From NCBI GenBank assembly GCA_023434365.1, contig JAEYSV010000020.1, positions 1 to 40,039 on the forward strand: a stretch of 40,039 nt of DNA, given 5' to 3'. Shown one piece after another: positions 1 through 8,128 of the stretch. The stretch comes from Bacillota bacterium (GTDB lineage: Bacteria; Bacillota; Clostridia; Lachnospirales; Lachnospiraceae). The notes under the pieces were generated by a model. The model was given only the letters and a program-made list of their open reading frames with translations, was not told the DNA's origin and searched no databases. The stretch's first letter is position 1; every line of letters starts with the position of its first letter. The position numbers were made by a program, and so were the translations under genes.

Positions 1-30
1 TTTCATTCGATAGCGAAAGCGGCCGCACAT
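1..30. repeat. GC-rich repeat-like edge element
   Basis: This AT-rich window opens with a GC-rich patch holding TAGCGAAAGCGGCCGCA. Read on the minus strand it has the order TGCGGC, TTTCGC, CGAA. The patch at 39881-39910 has the same order on the minus strand, with different linker bases. That suggests two members of one dispersed intergenic repeat. The left copy is cut by the window edge. Membership in a family is inferred from these two copies only. Confidence 0.35.
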
Positions 31-160
31 ATTCATTTTCATGTCAACTATTTTTTGAAAAAAAAAGACCCCTATACCATTTATTGATATAAAGATCTAA
101 TTTTGTTATCTTAACTTAATGACATTGGGTAGATTACCAGGCCATTATCTCTATATTATC

Positions 161-1528
161 TTATCTTATTATTCTTCTTGCATGAGAAGGTGTTCTATAA
201 TACATATTAGCTGTAATGATACCAGTACGTCTTGTACTTGCATGAACTACTCTTCCACCGCCAATATACATTGCTACATGATTAACTCTACCATTCTTTT
301 TATAGAAAATCAAATCCCCTGCTTTTAAACTGCCAAGGCTTACTTTTGTACCATAGGTTGATTGAGAAGCACTTGTTCTTGGGATATTGTAACCAAACTG
401 CTTATAAATTAACATTGTAAATCCAGAACAGTCAGTACCATTTGTAAGACTATTACCACCATATACATATCGGTTACCTACATACTTAAGAGCCAGATTA
501 GCAACTTTCTTTCCAAAGCTTGAATCACTAGAGTTATCTGGTTGTTCAATTTCCTCCTCAGAATCATCCTTCTCTGGTTTCTTAGTTTCAGCAGGCTTTT
601 GATTCTCTTGTTCCTCTCTCTTCGCTTCTTCGGCTCTTTGTTTTTCTCTTTTAATTCTCTCAGCTTCTTGTTTTGCAGCCTTTTCATTTGCGAGTCTGAT
701 TCTTTCCGCTTCTAGTTCCGCTTCAATTCTCTCTTGTTCAAGTCTTTGCTGCTCAAGTTCTTCTTCAATAGATATTGCTTTTGGGAACTCTACATTCATC
801 TTAACAAATTCTCTTGATATAAATCCAGTAATATCAGTATCAACTTCAATTTCTACCCATTCGTCATCAAAGCTGATAACGCCATATGTTTCTCCCTGCG
901 GAATTAATGTTAAGGTTTTACATTCCGTATTCTTTTCTTCACGCACACGAAGTGTAACCGCTTCCACTGTTGCCGTTCTTGTTCCATATTTTTCAACAAG
1001 TTTTTCGGCTCCAAATCCGATGGCTAAGTATTCACTCTTTATGTAACCTTTTACCTTACCAGATTTAATCTTTACCCAATCACCAACTGTTTCAGTAATT
1101 GTAGCTGCTGACCCTTTGTATAACTTTCCAACAGCCTCACTATCCGTATTGGCTTCTGTTCGAACATTTACATAATTAGGAGCAATACTGATGCCGGTAT
1201 GCTCGTACTCAGACTCTTTTACCTCTGTATCATCTTGTTCTTTAGTCTCTTTATTTAAATCTCCAGCAATATTCGTCTCAGATGCTGTGTTAACTTCAAT
1301 CTGTGACTCAACTGCTTTCTGCTGTTGTTCAATTAGCTCTTCAAACACATCTAGATCTTCTTCTATAGCAACGCTATAATATTTATCGAATGAAAGTGAA
1401 ATGCCAGCAACACTTGTTTCCATACTAGGAACTTCATCTTTTGTTGCTCCGACATCACTGCTAGCGACTAGCACAGAAAATGCGGCTGCAATATACAAAC
1501 CGGTTTTAATCATTCTCGCCTTATTCAT
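161..1528 (-). CDS. Secreted SH3-domain NlpC/P60 peptidoglycan endopeptidase
   Basis: A 455-residue exported cell-wall hydrolase that should cut peptide stems of peptidoglycan. Residues 1-28 are a signal peptide: basic start, hydrophobic core, small residues before the cut. Two bacterial SH3 domains follow at about 111-171 and 184-245. A highly charged Glu/Lys/Arg coiled-coil linker covers about 254-330. The C-terminal NlpC/P60 domain (about 338-455) has the catalytic set C367 in TDCSGF, H417 in NHVAM and H429 in VVHAS. The start follows a strong GGGGAGG site. The gene is monocistronic, with a consensus promoter at 1595-1623, and no clear hairpin terminator follows it. The domains and catalytic residues are seen directly; the exact bond cut (commonly gamma-D-Glu to diamino acid) comes from family knowledge. 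Confidence 0.93.
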   Translation of the reverse strand: MNKARMIKTGLYIAAAFSVLVASSDVGATKDEVPSMETSVAGISLSFDKYYSVAIEEDLDVFEELIEQQQKAVESQIEVNTASETNIAGDLNKETKEQDDTEVKESEYEHTGISIAPNYVNVRTEANTDSEAVGKLYKGSAATITETVGDWVKIKSGKVKGYIKSEYLAIGFGAEKLVEKYGTRTATVEAVTLRVREEKNTECKTLTLIPQGETYGVISFDDEWVEIEVDTDITGFISREFVKMNVEFPKAISIEEELEQQRLEQERIEAELEAERIRLANEKAAKQEAERIKREKQRAEEAKREEQENQKPAETKKPEKDDSEEEIEQPDNSSDSSFGKKVANLALKYVGNRYVYGGNSLTNGTDCSGFTMLIYKQFGYNIPRTSASQSTYGTKVSLGSLKAGDLIFYKKNGRVNHVAMYIGGGRVVHASTRRTGIITANMYYRTPSHARRIIR

Positions 1529-1594
1529 GGCTACCTCCCCATATATTAAATCTTTGCTATAATATGTTACAAAATTGTTAATAAATTTGTTTTA

Positions 1595-1623
1595 ATTATA
1601 ACAAGGGGAGGCCCCTGTGTCAA
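1595..1623 (-). promoter_or_regulatory. Consensus sigma-A promoter of the NlpC/P60 gene
   Basis: Read on the minus strand, TTGACA (1618-1623) and TATAAT (1595-1600) are separated by 17 bases, a perfect match to the housekeeping consensus. The spacer holds an inverted repeat, AGGGG-CCT-CCCCT on the minus strand (1604-1616). It lies between the two boxes, where a repressor could bind. The leader to the ATG is about 60 bases. Confidence 0.7.
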
Positions 1624-1744
1624 GTATCATTTCTAGTATTTATTGTCTATTTTCTACCATTTATCACAAAATCTTATTTCATTTCTGAGTATTTTTAATC
1701 AATATAACAAGAAATCGCTGTAATTCTTGTCCAATTCAACACAA

Positions 1745-2668
1745 TTAATGAGTGTTTAAATATTTTTCTACAGCTGTAATAGCATTTGCACCATCTGCTG
1801 CAGCTGTAATAATCTGTTTTAATTCCTTCGTACGAATATCTCCAGCTGCATAAACACCCGGAATATTCGTCTCACAATTTTCCCCCGCAATGATATAACC
1901 AGCCTGATCACAGTCAAGATACTCCTTATATACATCTGTACTTGGCATCGTTCCAACAGCTATAAATACACCATCAGTTAGAACCTCTCTCTCTTCTCCT
2001 GTTTTAACGTTTTTTATTTTTACTTTTTCGACTACATTCTCTCCAATAATCTGTTCTACGACACTATCCCAAATTATTTCAACATTTTCAGTATTCATTA
2101 ATTTGCTACTTAAGCTTTTTGCTGCCCTAAATTCATCCCTACGATGAACTACGTACACTTTTTCACATAGTCTAGCCAAAAAAATTGCATCTTCTACAGC
2201 AACATCGCCTCCACCTACGACGGTTGTTATCCTATTTTTAAAGAATGCTCCGTCGCAAGTTGCGCAGTAAGATACACCTAATCCCTGAAACTTATCTTCA
2301 CCAGGAACATTTAGTTTACGCCATTTGGCTCCGGTCGCTATGATTATTGTTTTTGCTAAATACTCAGACTTGTTATCCAGTATTATTTTTTTTATTTCAT
2401 TATCAACCTCAAAGTGAGTAACATCACCATCAATAAATATTGCACCTAGTTTATCACAATGCTCACGAAATTTTACAGCTAAATCGTATCCTGAAATTCC
2501 TGGAATTCCCGGATAATTATCTACCTCATAGGTGTTAATTATCTGACCACCACTCATCCCATACTTTTCAATAATCAAAGTATCAAGTTCGGCACGTTGT
2601 GCATATATACCAGCAGATAATCCCGCTGGGCCGCTACCTACTATAATCAAATCATATACTTTATCCAT
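1745..2668 (-). CDS. trxB: Thioredoxin-disulfide reductase (TrxB)
   Basis: A 307-residue flavoprotein of normal length for low-molecular-weight thioredoxin reductase. It passes electrons from NADPH through FAD to the disulfide of thioredoxin in the cytoplasm. Residues 11-16 (GSGPAG) form the FAD dinucleotide fold. The redox motif CATC is at C135-C138, in SYCATCDG. The NADPH fold has VGGGDVAVED at 151-160, with Val where many family members have Ser. The C-terminal FAD contact GVYAAGDIR is present. The gene lies 67 bases downstream of the CPBP protease gene, on the same strand as ridA. No thioredoxin gene is adjacent. Related ferredoxin-dependent reductases exist, so the electron donor is inferred. 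Confidence 0.95.
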   Translation of the reverse strand: MDKVYDLIIVGSGPAGLSAGIYAQRAELDTLIIEKYGMSGGQIINTYEVDNYPGIPGISGYDLAVKFREHCDKLGAIFIDGDVTHFEVDNEIKKIILDNKSEYLAKTIIIATGAKWRKLNVPGEDKFQGLGVSYCATCDGAFFKNRITTVVGGGDVAVEDAIFLARLCEKVYVVHRRDEFRAAKSLSSKLMNTENVEIIWDSVVEQIIGENVVEKVKIKNVKTGEEREVLTDGVFIAVGTMPSTDVYKEYLDCDQAGYIIAGENCETNIPGVYAAGDIRTKELKQIITAAADGANAITAVEKYLNTH

Positions 2669-2735
2669 TCAATACCTTCTTTCTATATCCATTGTTATAA
2701 GTTGTTAACAAGTATCTAAGATGCTCATATGGCAA

Positions 2736-3695
2736 TTATATGCGAATTAATTCAATCATAACCATAACTGCAGTAAGAAAGGCTAGTGTGAAGGCAAGTG
2801 GTTTTGTAACCAATTGTTCTGAAGAGTTTGAACGCTTAAACAAGCTTTTAATATGCTCTGTTCTACCATTACTTCTTGCAAGTAACCATATAAATAATAC
2901 GGAGAATAAGCCACCCACCAAAGCATGTAATATCAGCTGAGGAAGACTTTCCTTTATTGCATTGGCTGTTAATTCGTTACTCAGAACTAATGTTTTATCA
3001 AATGAAGCTCCTGCTTTGGCAGCTTGATCCGCTAACCATTCTACAATAACCGGTCTTAATTTAATCAATAAAAGTGACTGTGCATTAATTAAAAAATGAA
3101 CAATCATAGCAGCAACTATGCTATCTGTTGCTTCTATGATAAGGATAAACATTATTCCCATCAAAAACGCATAAGAAAATTGATTGATATTCATATGAAG
3201 TACTGCAAACATGAATGCACTCAGCAGGATTCCTTTGCGAAGATTTACTTTGGAGTATTCATTATAGAAAACTCCCCGATAAACACCCTCTTCAAAGATT
3301 GCTGGAAGTATGGCTACCGCAATTATACAAAGAATAAAATTCTCCTTTTTAACCATAGTACTCATCATGTTGTTGATTGGACTATTCGTAAAAAGCAAAG
3401 TCACACTACTGATCAAATTAAGTACCGGAATCAGTGCAAAAGTCAAAAATAGCAGCACTATTATATTGGTAAGCTTAATCCGTTTAAAGCGTAGAAACTC
3501 TCTTATTCTTATTTTATTCTTTATCACAAATACAACTGTAGGTACTACCAAAATGCATTGAGTTATAATTAGTGATGCTAGTTCTGAAAGTTGATTCTTC
3601 ACGGATGCAACAGCAAAACTTAACGTCATATATGAGATAATCGTAATGATATAGAGCTGATTCACATCATGTAATCGCTTCCTCTGATTTTTCAT
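2736..3695 (-). CDS. CPBP-family (Abi/CAAX-like) intramembrane metalloprotease
   Basis: A polytopic membrane protein of 319 residues from the preferred ATG at 3695, which follows AGGGAG at a 5-base distance. A TTG 30 bases upstream is in frame but has no better site. The family signature is clear: EEGVYR with glutamates 135-136 and R140, H167 in VLHMN, and H200/N204 in the HFLIN motif. These residues bind the metal and cut substrates within the membrane. About eight hydrophobic segments are visible. ridA ends just upstream and trxB follows, so the three are probably one operon. Substrates of such proteins are mostly unknown; in Gram-positives some are linked to bacteriocin immunity or peptide signalling. 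No bacteriocin gene is seen here. Confidence 0.85.
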   Translation of the reverse strand: MKNQRKRLHDVNQLYIITIISYMTLSFAVASVKNQLSELASLIITQCILVVPTVVFVIKNKIRIREFLRFKRIKLTNIIVLLFLTFALIPVLNLISSVTLLFTNSPINNMMSTMVKKENFILCIIAVAILPAIFEEGVYRGVFYNEYSKVNLRKGILLSAFMFAVLHMNINQFSYAFLMGIMFILIIEATDSIVAAMIVHFLINAQSLLLIKLRPVIVEWLADQAAKAGASFDKTLVLSNELTANAIKESLPQLILHALVGGLFSVLFIWLLARSNGRTEHIKSLFKRSNSSEQLVTKPLAFTLAFLTAVMVMIELIRI

Positions 3696-3732
3696 ACTTA
3701 CTCCCTGTTTCCTTATCCAGTGCAATTCGTCA

Positions 3733-4110
3733 TTACTTGATTGCTACTGCCTCAATTTCAATTAAAACATCCTTTGGTAATCTTGCAACCTCAACACAGG
3801 ACCTCGCAGGAAAGTTCTCAGTAAAATAAGCTGCATAGATTTCATTAATTTTCACAAAATCATTCATGTCTTTAATAAACACCGTTGTTTTTACAACCTT
3901 CTCCATCCCGCTTCCAGATGCCATGAGTAATTCCTTTAAATTACTTAACGCTTGCTTTGCTTGCTCCTCAATAGTCCCTGTAACAAGCTCACCAGTAGCC
4001 GGAATAATCGGTATCATTCCAGAAGTATATATCATTCCATTTACCTCAACTGCTTGTGAATATGGTCCGATTGCTGCCGGCGCTTTGTCTGTACTTATTA
4101 TATTTTTCAT
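3733..4110 (-). CDS. ridA: RidA-family enamine/imine deaminase
   Basis: A 125-residue protein of the RidA/YjgF/UK114 family. RidA hydrolyses reactive 2-aminoacrylate and other enamines released by PLP enzymes, protecting those enzymes. Family features are present: GPYSQAV at 15-21, the substrate arginine R103 followed by C105 in ARSCVEVARLP, and the acidic tail containing E118 and E120. Full family length. It is the first gene of a likely ridA-CPBP-trxB operon on the minus strand, divergent from the thioesterase gene. A Gly-rich AAAGGAAG site precedes the ATG by a slightly long distance. Paralogues with other substrates exist, but the conserved arginine supports deaminase function. Confidence 0.92.
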   Translation of the reverse strand: MKNIISTDKAPAAIGPYSQAVEVNGMIYTSGMIPIIPATGELVTGTIEEQAKQALSNLKELLMASGSGMEKVVKTTVFIKDMNDFVKINEIYAAYFTENFPARSCVEVARLPKDVLIEIEAVAIK

Positions 4111-4185
4111 ATTTAACTCTTCCTTTCTTTGGATAATGTCTTATTTTATTTATTATATACTCAGCCTTATAAAAAAACTAGTAAC

Positions 4186-4213
4186 TTGTAATATTTCTAA
4201 ATAATGTTATAAT
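4186..4213 (+). promoter_or_regulatory. Probable promoter of the thioesterase gene
   Basis: TTGTAA (4186-4191) and TATAAT (4208-4213) are 16 bases apart, followed by a leader of about 40 bases and the ribosome site AGGAAGAAGGAAG ahead of the ATG at 4261. The region is shared with the divergent ridA gene. Confidence 0.5.
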
Positions 4214-4260
4214 TACAAAAGGCTGTTAACCCAGTTATTATTTAGGAAGAAGGAAGCAAC

Positions 4261-4977
4261 ATGTATACATTTGAAAGCAGAATTCGCTACAGCGAGATTA
4301 ATTATCACAATCACATAGATATTCATACCATAATTAATTATTTTCAGGACTGCTCTACTTTTCATTCTGAAGATATCGGTGTCGGTCTTGAATATTTCAA
4401 ATCTCGCAACCTGGCTTGGTTTCTAAGCAGTTGGCAAATTAATGTAACCGATTATCCTAAGCTTGGAGACTATATTACTGTTGGCACTTGGGCCTCTGGC
4501 TTTCAATCATTATTTGGATCTAGAAATTATATAATGAAGAACGAATTTGACAGAGTAGTTGCCTGTGCTAATTCCATCTGGGTACTTATGGATACTGAAA
4601 GAATGCGTCCTGTCAAACTAAATCACATAGATATTGAGAAATACGAAATTGAAGATCCCTATCCGATGGACTATAAACCACGCAAAATCGCGATTCCAAA
4701 GGATTTGACTGAAATGGAGCAATTTTGTGTTGTAAAACGGAATCTCGACACAAATCATCATGTTAATAATGGTGAGTATGTTAAAATGGCAGAAGAATAT
4801 CTTCCTACGAACTTTGCTATGACTGAAATGCGTGCAGAATATAAAAAATCAGCAGTGCTAGGAGATATTATCATCGCGAAACGTCATCTAGAAGGAAATG
4901 TATGTACCGTTGTACTTGCGGAGGAAAACGGCAACCCTTACACAATCTTACAATTTACCTCCGATACTTATAAATAA
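4261..4977 (+). CDS. Acyl-ACP thioesterase
   Basis: A 238-residue double-hotdog protein of the acyl-ACP thioesterase family (FatA/TesA-like, PF01643). It would release free fatty acids from acyl carrier protein in the cytoplasm. The first hotdog has YSEINYHNHIDIHTIINYFQ (10-29), containing the substrate-binding helix. The second has the catalytic pattern DTNHHVNNGEY (163-173), with D163, N165 and H167 in the arrangement known from plant Fat enzymes. W-S-S-W and GTWASGF elements typical of the family lie at 64-81. The start follows a good AGGAAG site. CvfB follows 72 bases downstream on the same strand. Chain-length preference cannot be read from sequence. Confidence 0.9.
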   Translation: MYTFESRIRYSEINYHNHIDIHTIINYFQDCSTFHSEDIGVGLEYFKSRNLAWFLSSWQINVTDYPKLGDYITVGTWASGFQSLFGSRNYIMKNEFDRVVACANSIWVLMDTERMRPVKLNHIDIEKYEIEDPYPMDYKPRKIAIPKDLTEMEQFCVVKRNLDTNHHVNNGEYVKMAEEYLPTNFAMTEMRAEYKKSAVLGDIIIAKRHLEGNVCTVVLAEENGNPYTILQFTSDTYK

Positions 4978-5049
4978 TTCAAAAAAACCATATCATAGAA
5001 TTAATACATGTCCTTAATATAGGCATAAGAGAAACAAGGAGAATGAACA

Positions 5050-5895
5050 ATGCTTAATAATTTACAGCTCGGTCAGGTTCAAACATTAACTATAGTTAAA
5101 ACCTGTGATTTCGGCGTATATCTTGCAAGTTCGGTAAAAGAATCAGAGGAACGAGTTCTTTTACCAAAACGCCAGATTCCCGAAAATGCAAAAATTAATG
5201 ATACTTTGGAAGTATTTTTGTACAAGGATAGTGAAGACAGACTCATTGCCACCACTACTATTCCACCTCTGACATTAGGAACCGTTGCTTTACTAAAAGT
5301 CAAAGAACAAAGCAAGATTGGCGCCTTCTTAGACTGGGGTTTAGCAAAGGATTTGTTACTACCTTTTAAAGAGCAAACTAAAGAAGTATCCACAAGCGAC
5401 ACTGTTTTAGCAGCCCTTTATATTGATAAAAGCAATCGTCTAGCCGCTACAATGAAAGTATATGATTATCTTAGAACGGATTCCTCCTATCAGAAAGACG
5501 ACATGGTTACTGGTACCATCTATGAAACCAGTGATGAATTTGGCGTTTTTGTAGCAGTTGACAACCAATATTCTGCCCTGATTCCAAAAAAAGAATGTTA
5601 TGGTTCTTTAAAACCAGGAAAACAGATTACCGCCCGTGTTACTAGTGTAAAGGCAGATGGCAAATTAGATTTATCACTTAGAGATAGAGCTCACCTACAA
5701 ATGGATAAAGATGCCGAAATAATTATGAAGCATTTACAAAAAAATGATGATTATCTACCATTTAATGATAAGTCGGATGCCGAAAGTATTAAAAGTGAAT
5801 TCAATCTAAGTAAAAACGCATTTAAGCGTGCTGTTGGAAAATTATTAAAAGAAAAGAAAATCATTTTCATGAACGACGGAATTCAAAAGTTATAA
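5050..5895 (+). CDS. CvfB-like S1 RNA-binding protein
   Basis: A 281-residue protein with the architecture of CvfB/YitL: three S1-type OB folds (about 5-65, 70-135 and 148-215) and a C-terminal winged helix (about 220-281). The third S1 domain shows VTGTIYETSDEFGVFVAVD and the typical ITARVTSVKADGKLDLSLRD end. The winged helix contains the pattern IKSEFNLSKNAFKRAVGKLL. In Staphylococcus aureus CvfB binds RNA and affects virulence genes; here a post-transcriptional role is only inferred. The start follows AAGGAG. It is 72 bases behind the thioesterase gene and may be cotranscribed with it. A perfect 17-bp hairpin terminator follows. Confidence 0.85.
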   Translation: MLNNLQLGQVQTLTIVKTCDFGVYLASSVKESEERVLLPKRQIPENAKINDTLEVFLYKDSEDRLIATTTIPPLTLGTVALLKVKEQSKIGAFLDWGLAKDLLLPFKEQTKEVSTSDTVLAALYIDKSNRLAATMKVYDYLRTDSSYQKDDMVTGTIYETSDEFGVFVAVDNQYSALIPKKECYGSLKPGKQITARVTSVKADGKLDLSLRDRAHLQMDKDAEIIMKHLQKNDDYLPFNDKSDAESIKSEFNLSKNAFKRAVGKLLKEKKIIFMNDGIQKL

Positions 5896-5932
5896 AAAAA
5901 TTTATTTGATTAGAACTTTGGGTATGCAAATA

Positions 5933-5973
5933 AAAAAACGTTTATTCCATACTTACTGGAATAAACGTTTTTT
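5933..5973. terminator. Bidirectional intrinsic terminator, cvfB-like / yvyF
   Basis: A perfect 17-bp stem (5933-5949 with 5957-5973) and a 7-base loop, with A/T runs at both ends, so it can stop transcription from either side. It lies between the convergent cvfB-like gene and yvyF, one base from the yvyF stop codon. Confidence 0.85.
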
Positions 5974-5974
5974 A

Positions 5975-6376
5975 TTATTGTAAAAATCTCATACGCTGCT
6001 CTTCGCGGGATTCTTTTTTTGGCTGTATTTTTTTCTCCGTTTGATATGCACCCTTTAATTGATTTTCTAGTTCGAATTTACATGTATTACAAAATCGTCC
6101 TGTCCGAATCATAGTACCACAGCCTTCACACTCTATCCCAATTTGAGAATTTTCTGCAAAACTCAACCGCTCTTCACGAACCCACCTTCTAATTAGTACA
6201 GTAGTGATATCAAACTCTACCGCAACCTCATTAATTCCTACACCAGGGTTCTGATATATAAACTCCTTTACCTGACGGTATATATCTTCCTGCTTATCCT
6301 GACAGGCCGGGCAGAGTGTTAAATTATTTATGCTATTGAATATTTTACCACATTTTTTGCAATTTCGTACTTCCAT
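5975..6376 (-). CDS. yvyF: Flagellar-operon protein YvyF/TIGR03826-like
   Basis: A 133-residue small zinc-ribbon protein. Residues 6-25 carry one Cys4 site (C6, C9, C22, C25) and 83-99 a second (C83, C86, C96, C99). Between them, about 30-75, is a helix-turn-helix-like segment, GINEVAVEFDITTVLIRRWV. This matches the YvyF-type protein found beside comFC and flagellar genes in Bacillus, where it precedes flgM. Here it follows comFC by 49 bases, ends the recD2-comFC operon, and no flgM/flgN follows; a strong terminator comes next. Its exact role in motility is unclear. The tail is basic and charged. DNA or RNA binding is suggested by the fold, not shown. Confidence 0.8.
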   Translation of the reverse strand: MEVRNCKKCGKIFNSINNLTLCPACQDKQEDIYRQVKEFIYQNPGVGINEVAVEFDITTVLIRRWVREERLSFAENSQIGIECEGCGTMIRTGRFCNTCKFELENQLKGAYQTEKKIQPKKESREEQRMRFLQ

Positions 6377-6425
6377 TCTGACTCTCCCATCTTTCGCTTA
6401 TTGTTCTTCGTGTTACAGTATGAAT

Positions 6426-7157
6426 TTAAAAACCCTTTCCAATGCATATTGTAACAAAATACACTTCTTTAGCTCCTGCTTTTATTAATATCTGACTACA
6501 TACCTCTATAGTACTTCCTGTAGTATATATATCGTCAACTAATAGTATTTTTTTAGAAGTAATTTGTAATCTTTTTTCATCTTTAAGCGAAAAAGCATGT
6601 CTTAGATTATGTAAACGATCTGTTGGGTTCAAAAGCTTTTGCGGGGTTGTATTTACTTTCCGTACTAATATCTCGTCCGACCAAGTAATACCGAGTCCTT
6701 TTGCAATCCCTTTTGCTAACGTGGACGCTTGATTATATCCACGTTGCTTCAATCTCCTTTTGTGAATAGGTACTGGCACAATCAAATCCAGTTTCATTCT
6801 ATCAAGCACTTCTTTACAGTGAGAAAGAATCTGATCCACATAAAAATCTGCATACTCTTTTTTGTGTTTATATTTAAATGCCGCGATGCTTTTTTGCATT
6901 GCTTTATCATAAACCCAGACACTAATCCCATAGGAATAATGATACTGTTTTCTTTGGCAATCATAACAGTACTCTGCTGTCTCATTATTAATTGGTTTAC
7001 TACATTTTTTACACCGCGGCTCTTTTATCAGTTGTAGGCTGTTTTTACACTGCTCACAAACAACTCTTCCTTTTGGCAGGATAATCCGGCCACATACCGG
7101 ACAGCACTTAGGATAGATCATGCTAAGCAGTTCACGTCCATACTCCCAATACATCAT
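6426..7157 (-). CDS. comFC: ComF-family amidophosphoribosyltransferase-like protein
   Basis: A 243-residue ComFC/GntX-family protein. The N terminus holds two Cys4 zinc ribbons: C18/C19, C22, C34, C37 and C49, C52, C64, C67. The C-terminal phosphoribosyltransferase fold carries the PRPP loop ILLVDDIYTTGST (204-216) and the upstream VPVPIHKRRLKQRGYNQA (127-144) typical of the family. ComFC is needed for efficient DNA uptake in competent Bacillus and other species; its biochemical substrate is unsettled. The partner genes comFA and comFB are absent here, so a direct competence role is uncertain. It sits 8 bases after the nucleotidyltransferase gene and is followed by yvyF. Confidence 0.9.
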   Translation of the reverse strand: MMYWEYGRELLSMIYPKCCPVCGRIILPKGRVVCEQCKNSLQLIKEPRCKKCSKPINNETAEYCYDCQRKQYHYSYGISVWVYDKAMQKSIAAFKYKHKKEYADFYVDQILSHCKEVLDRMKLDLIVPVPIHKRRLKQRGYNQASTLAKGIAKGLGITWSDEILVRKVNTTPQKLLNPTDRLHNLRHAFSLKDEKRLQITSKKILLVDDIYTTGSTIEVCSQILIKAGAKEVYFVTICIGKGF

Positions 7158-7165
7158 TACCCTCT

Positions 7166-8077
7166 TTATTTTGTTTCAAATAGTGGATTAGGATAAACTC
7201 CAGCTTCTACTAACTTCGCAAAAGATGCTACTACAATCGGTTTATCCTCACGATTAGTTACACCAAACCACTTATCCTTTGATGTTAAAACTTCTACTTC
7301 TGCTTTTCCTTCTTTTATTAAATCATCAACAATCGTCGGAAGAAGAAACTCTGCCTTTAACTCATTGCCGTTAATGTTGTTTAAAAAGGCAACAAAACGA
7401 TCATCTAATTCATTAAGAAAATCTGGTGTAAAGCCCCACATATTCATTGAAACAGGTGTATTATCTGTTAAATCAGAAGTATTATCAGAAATTATTTTCT
7501 CATCTACTTTTCTGATACCAAAGGTTTCTACTAATCGAATTAGCTTATTATTATCATCTACAGAACAAACTCCTCGCGTTACTGTACCATTGTCACTAAG
7601 TGTGTTACCAAGTTCAAATCCTACCATACTAAAAAGATATTGATTAGTTTTTGAATGCTCACTTGTGAGAAAATCATAGATCTTCTGGTAAGCTTCTTCA
7701 CCGTAATAATCATCTGCATTAATTACCGCAAATGGTTCATTTACAACACCTTTAACCGCAAGAATTGCCTGACCTGTTCCCCATGGTTTCATTCTGCCCT
7801 CTGGCACTTCAAATCCTTCTGGAAGATCGTCAATTTCCTGAAATACATACTCGACATCAATTTGCTTCTTTAAACGATTACCAATTACTGCATTAAAGTC
7901 TTCCTCTAACTGTTTACGGATAATAAATACCACTTTGTTAAAGCCCGCCTTTTTTGCTGCATAAACACTATAATCCATAATTATCTCACCACTTGGACCT
8001 ACTGGGTCTAATTGCTTAACCCCACCATATCTGCTTCCTAATCCAGCTGCCATAATTACTAAGGTACAATTCTTCAT
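7166..8077 (-). CDS. Sugar-phosphate nucleotidyltransferase family protein
   Basis: A 303-residue NTP-transferase (GT-A-like fold). The nucleotide loop is AAGLGSRYGG (10-19), followed by K21; the acidic metal site NADDYYG contains D122 and D123. It is expected to join a sugar-1-phosphate to an NTP, making an NDP-sugar. The sequence resembles uncharacterised nucleotidyltransferases more than GalU, RfbA or GlmU, so the sugar cannot be named. The segment RMKPWGTGQAIL (95-106) is the typical base/sugar contact. The start has AAAGGAG upstream. It lies 51 bases behind recD2 and 8 bases ahead of comFC, in one transcription unit; a functional link with these DNA genes is not evident. Confidence 0.82.
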   Translation of the reverse strand: MKNCTLVIMAAGLGSRYGGVKQLDPVGPSGEIIMDYSVYAAKKAGFNKVVFIIRKQLEEDFNAVIGNRLKKQIDVEYVFQEIDDLPEGFEVPEGRMKPWGTGQAILAVKGVVNEPFAVINADDYYGEEAYQKIYDFLTSEHSKTNQYLFSMVGFELGNTLSDNGTVTRGVCSVDDNNKLIRLVETFGIRKVDEKIISDNTSDLTDNTPVSMNMWGFTPDFLNELDDRFVAFLNNINGNELKAEFLLPTIVDDLIKEGKAEVEVLTSKDKWFGVTNREDKPIVVASFAKLVEAGVYPNPLFETK

Positions 8078-8128
8078 GTATATCTCTCCTTTTTCATTGT
8101 TTATTTAAACTGAACTTCCTTTCCATCC

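Noticed and set aside
1..87. Open plus-strand frame from the left edge
   Set aside because: Short, low-complexity ending (poly-Lys), no match to a known protein tail; the GC-rich part fits a repeat better.
478..687. 69-residue Lys/Arg/Glu-rich minus-strand ORF
   Set aside because: A shadow of the charged coiled-coil linker of the NlpC/P60 gene in another frame.
3096..3452. 118-residue plus-strand ORF opposite the CPBP gene
   Set aside because: Antisense shadow of a hydrophobic membrane gene; no ribosome site and unlikely composition.
6377..6425. Sigma-D promoter before yvyF
   Set aside because: No CCGATA-type box in the short gap after comFC.
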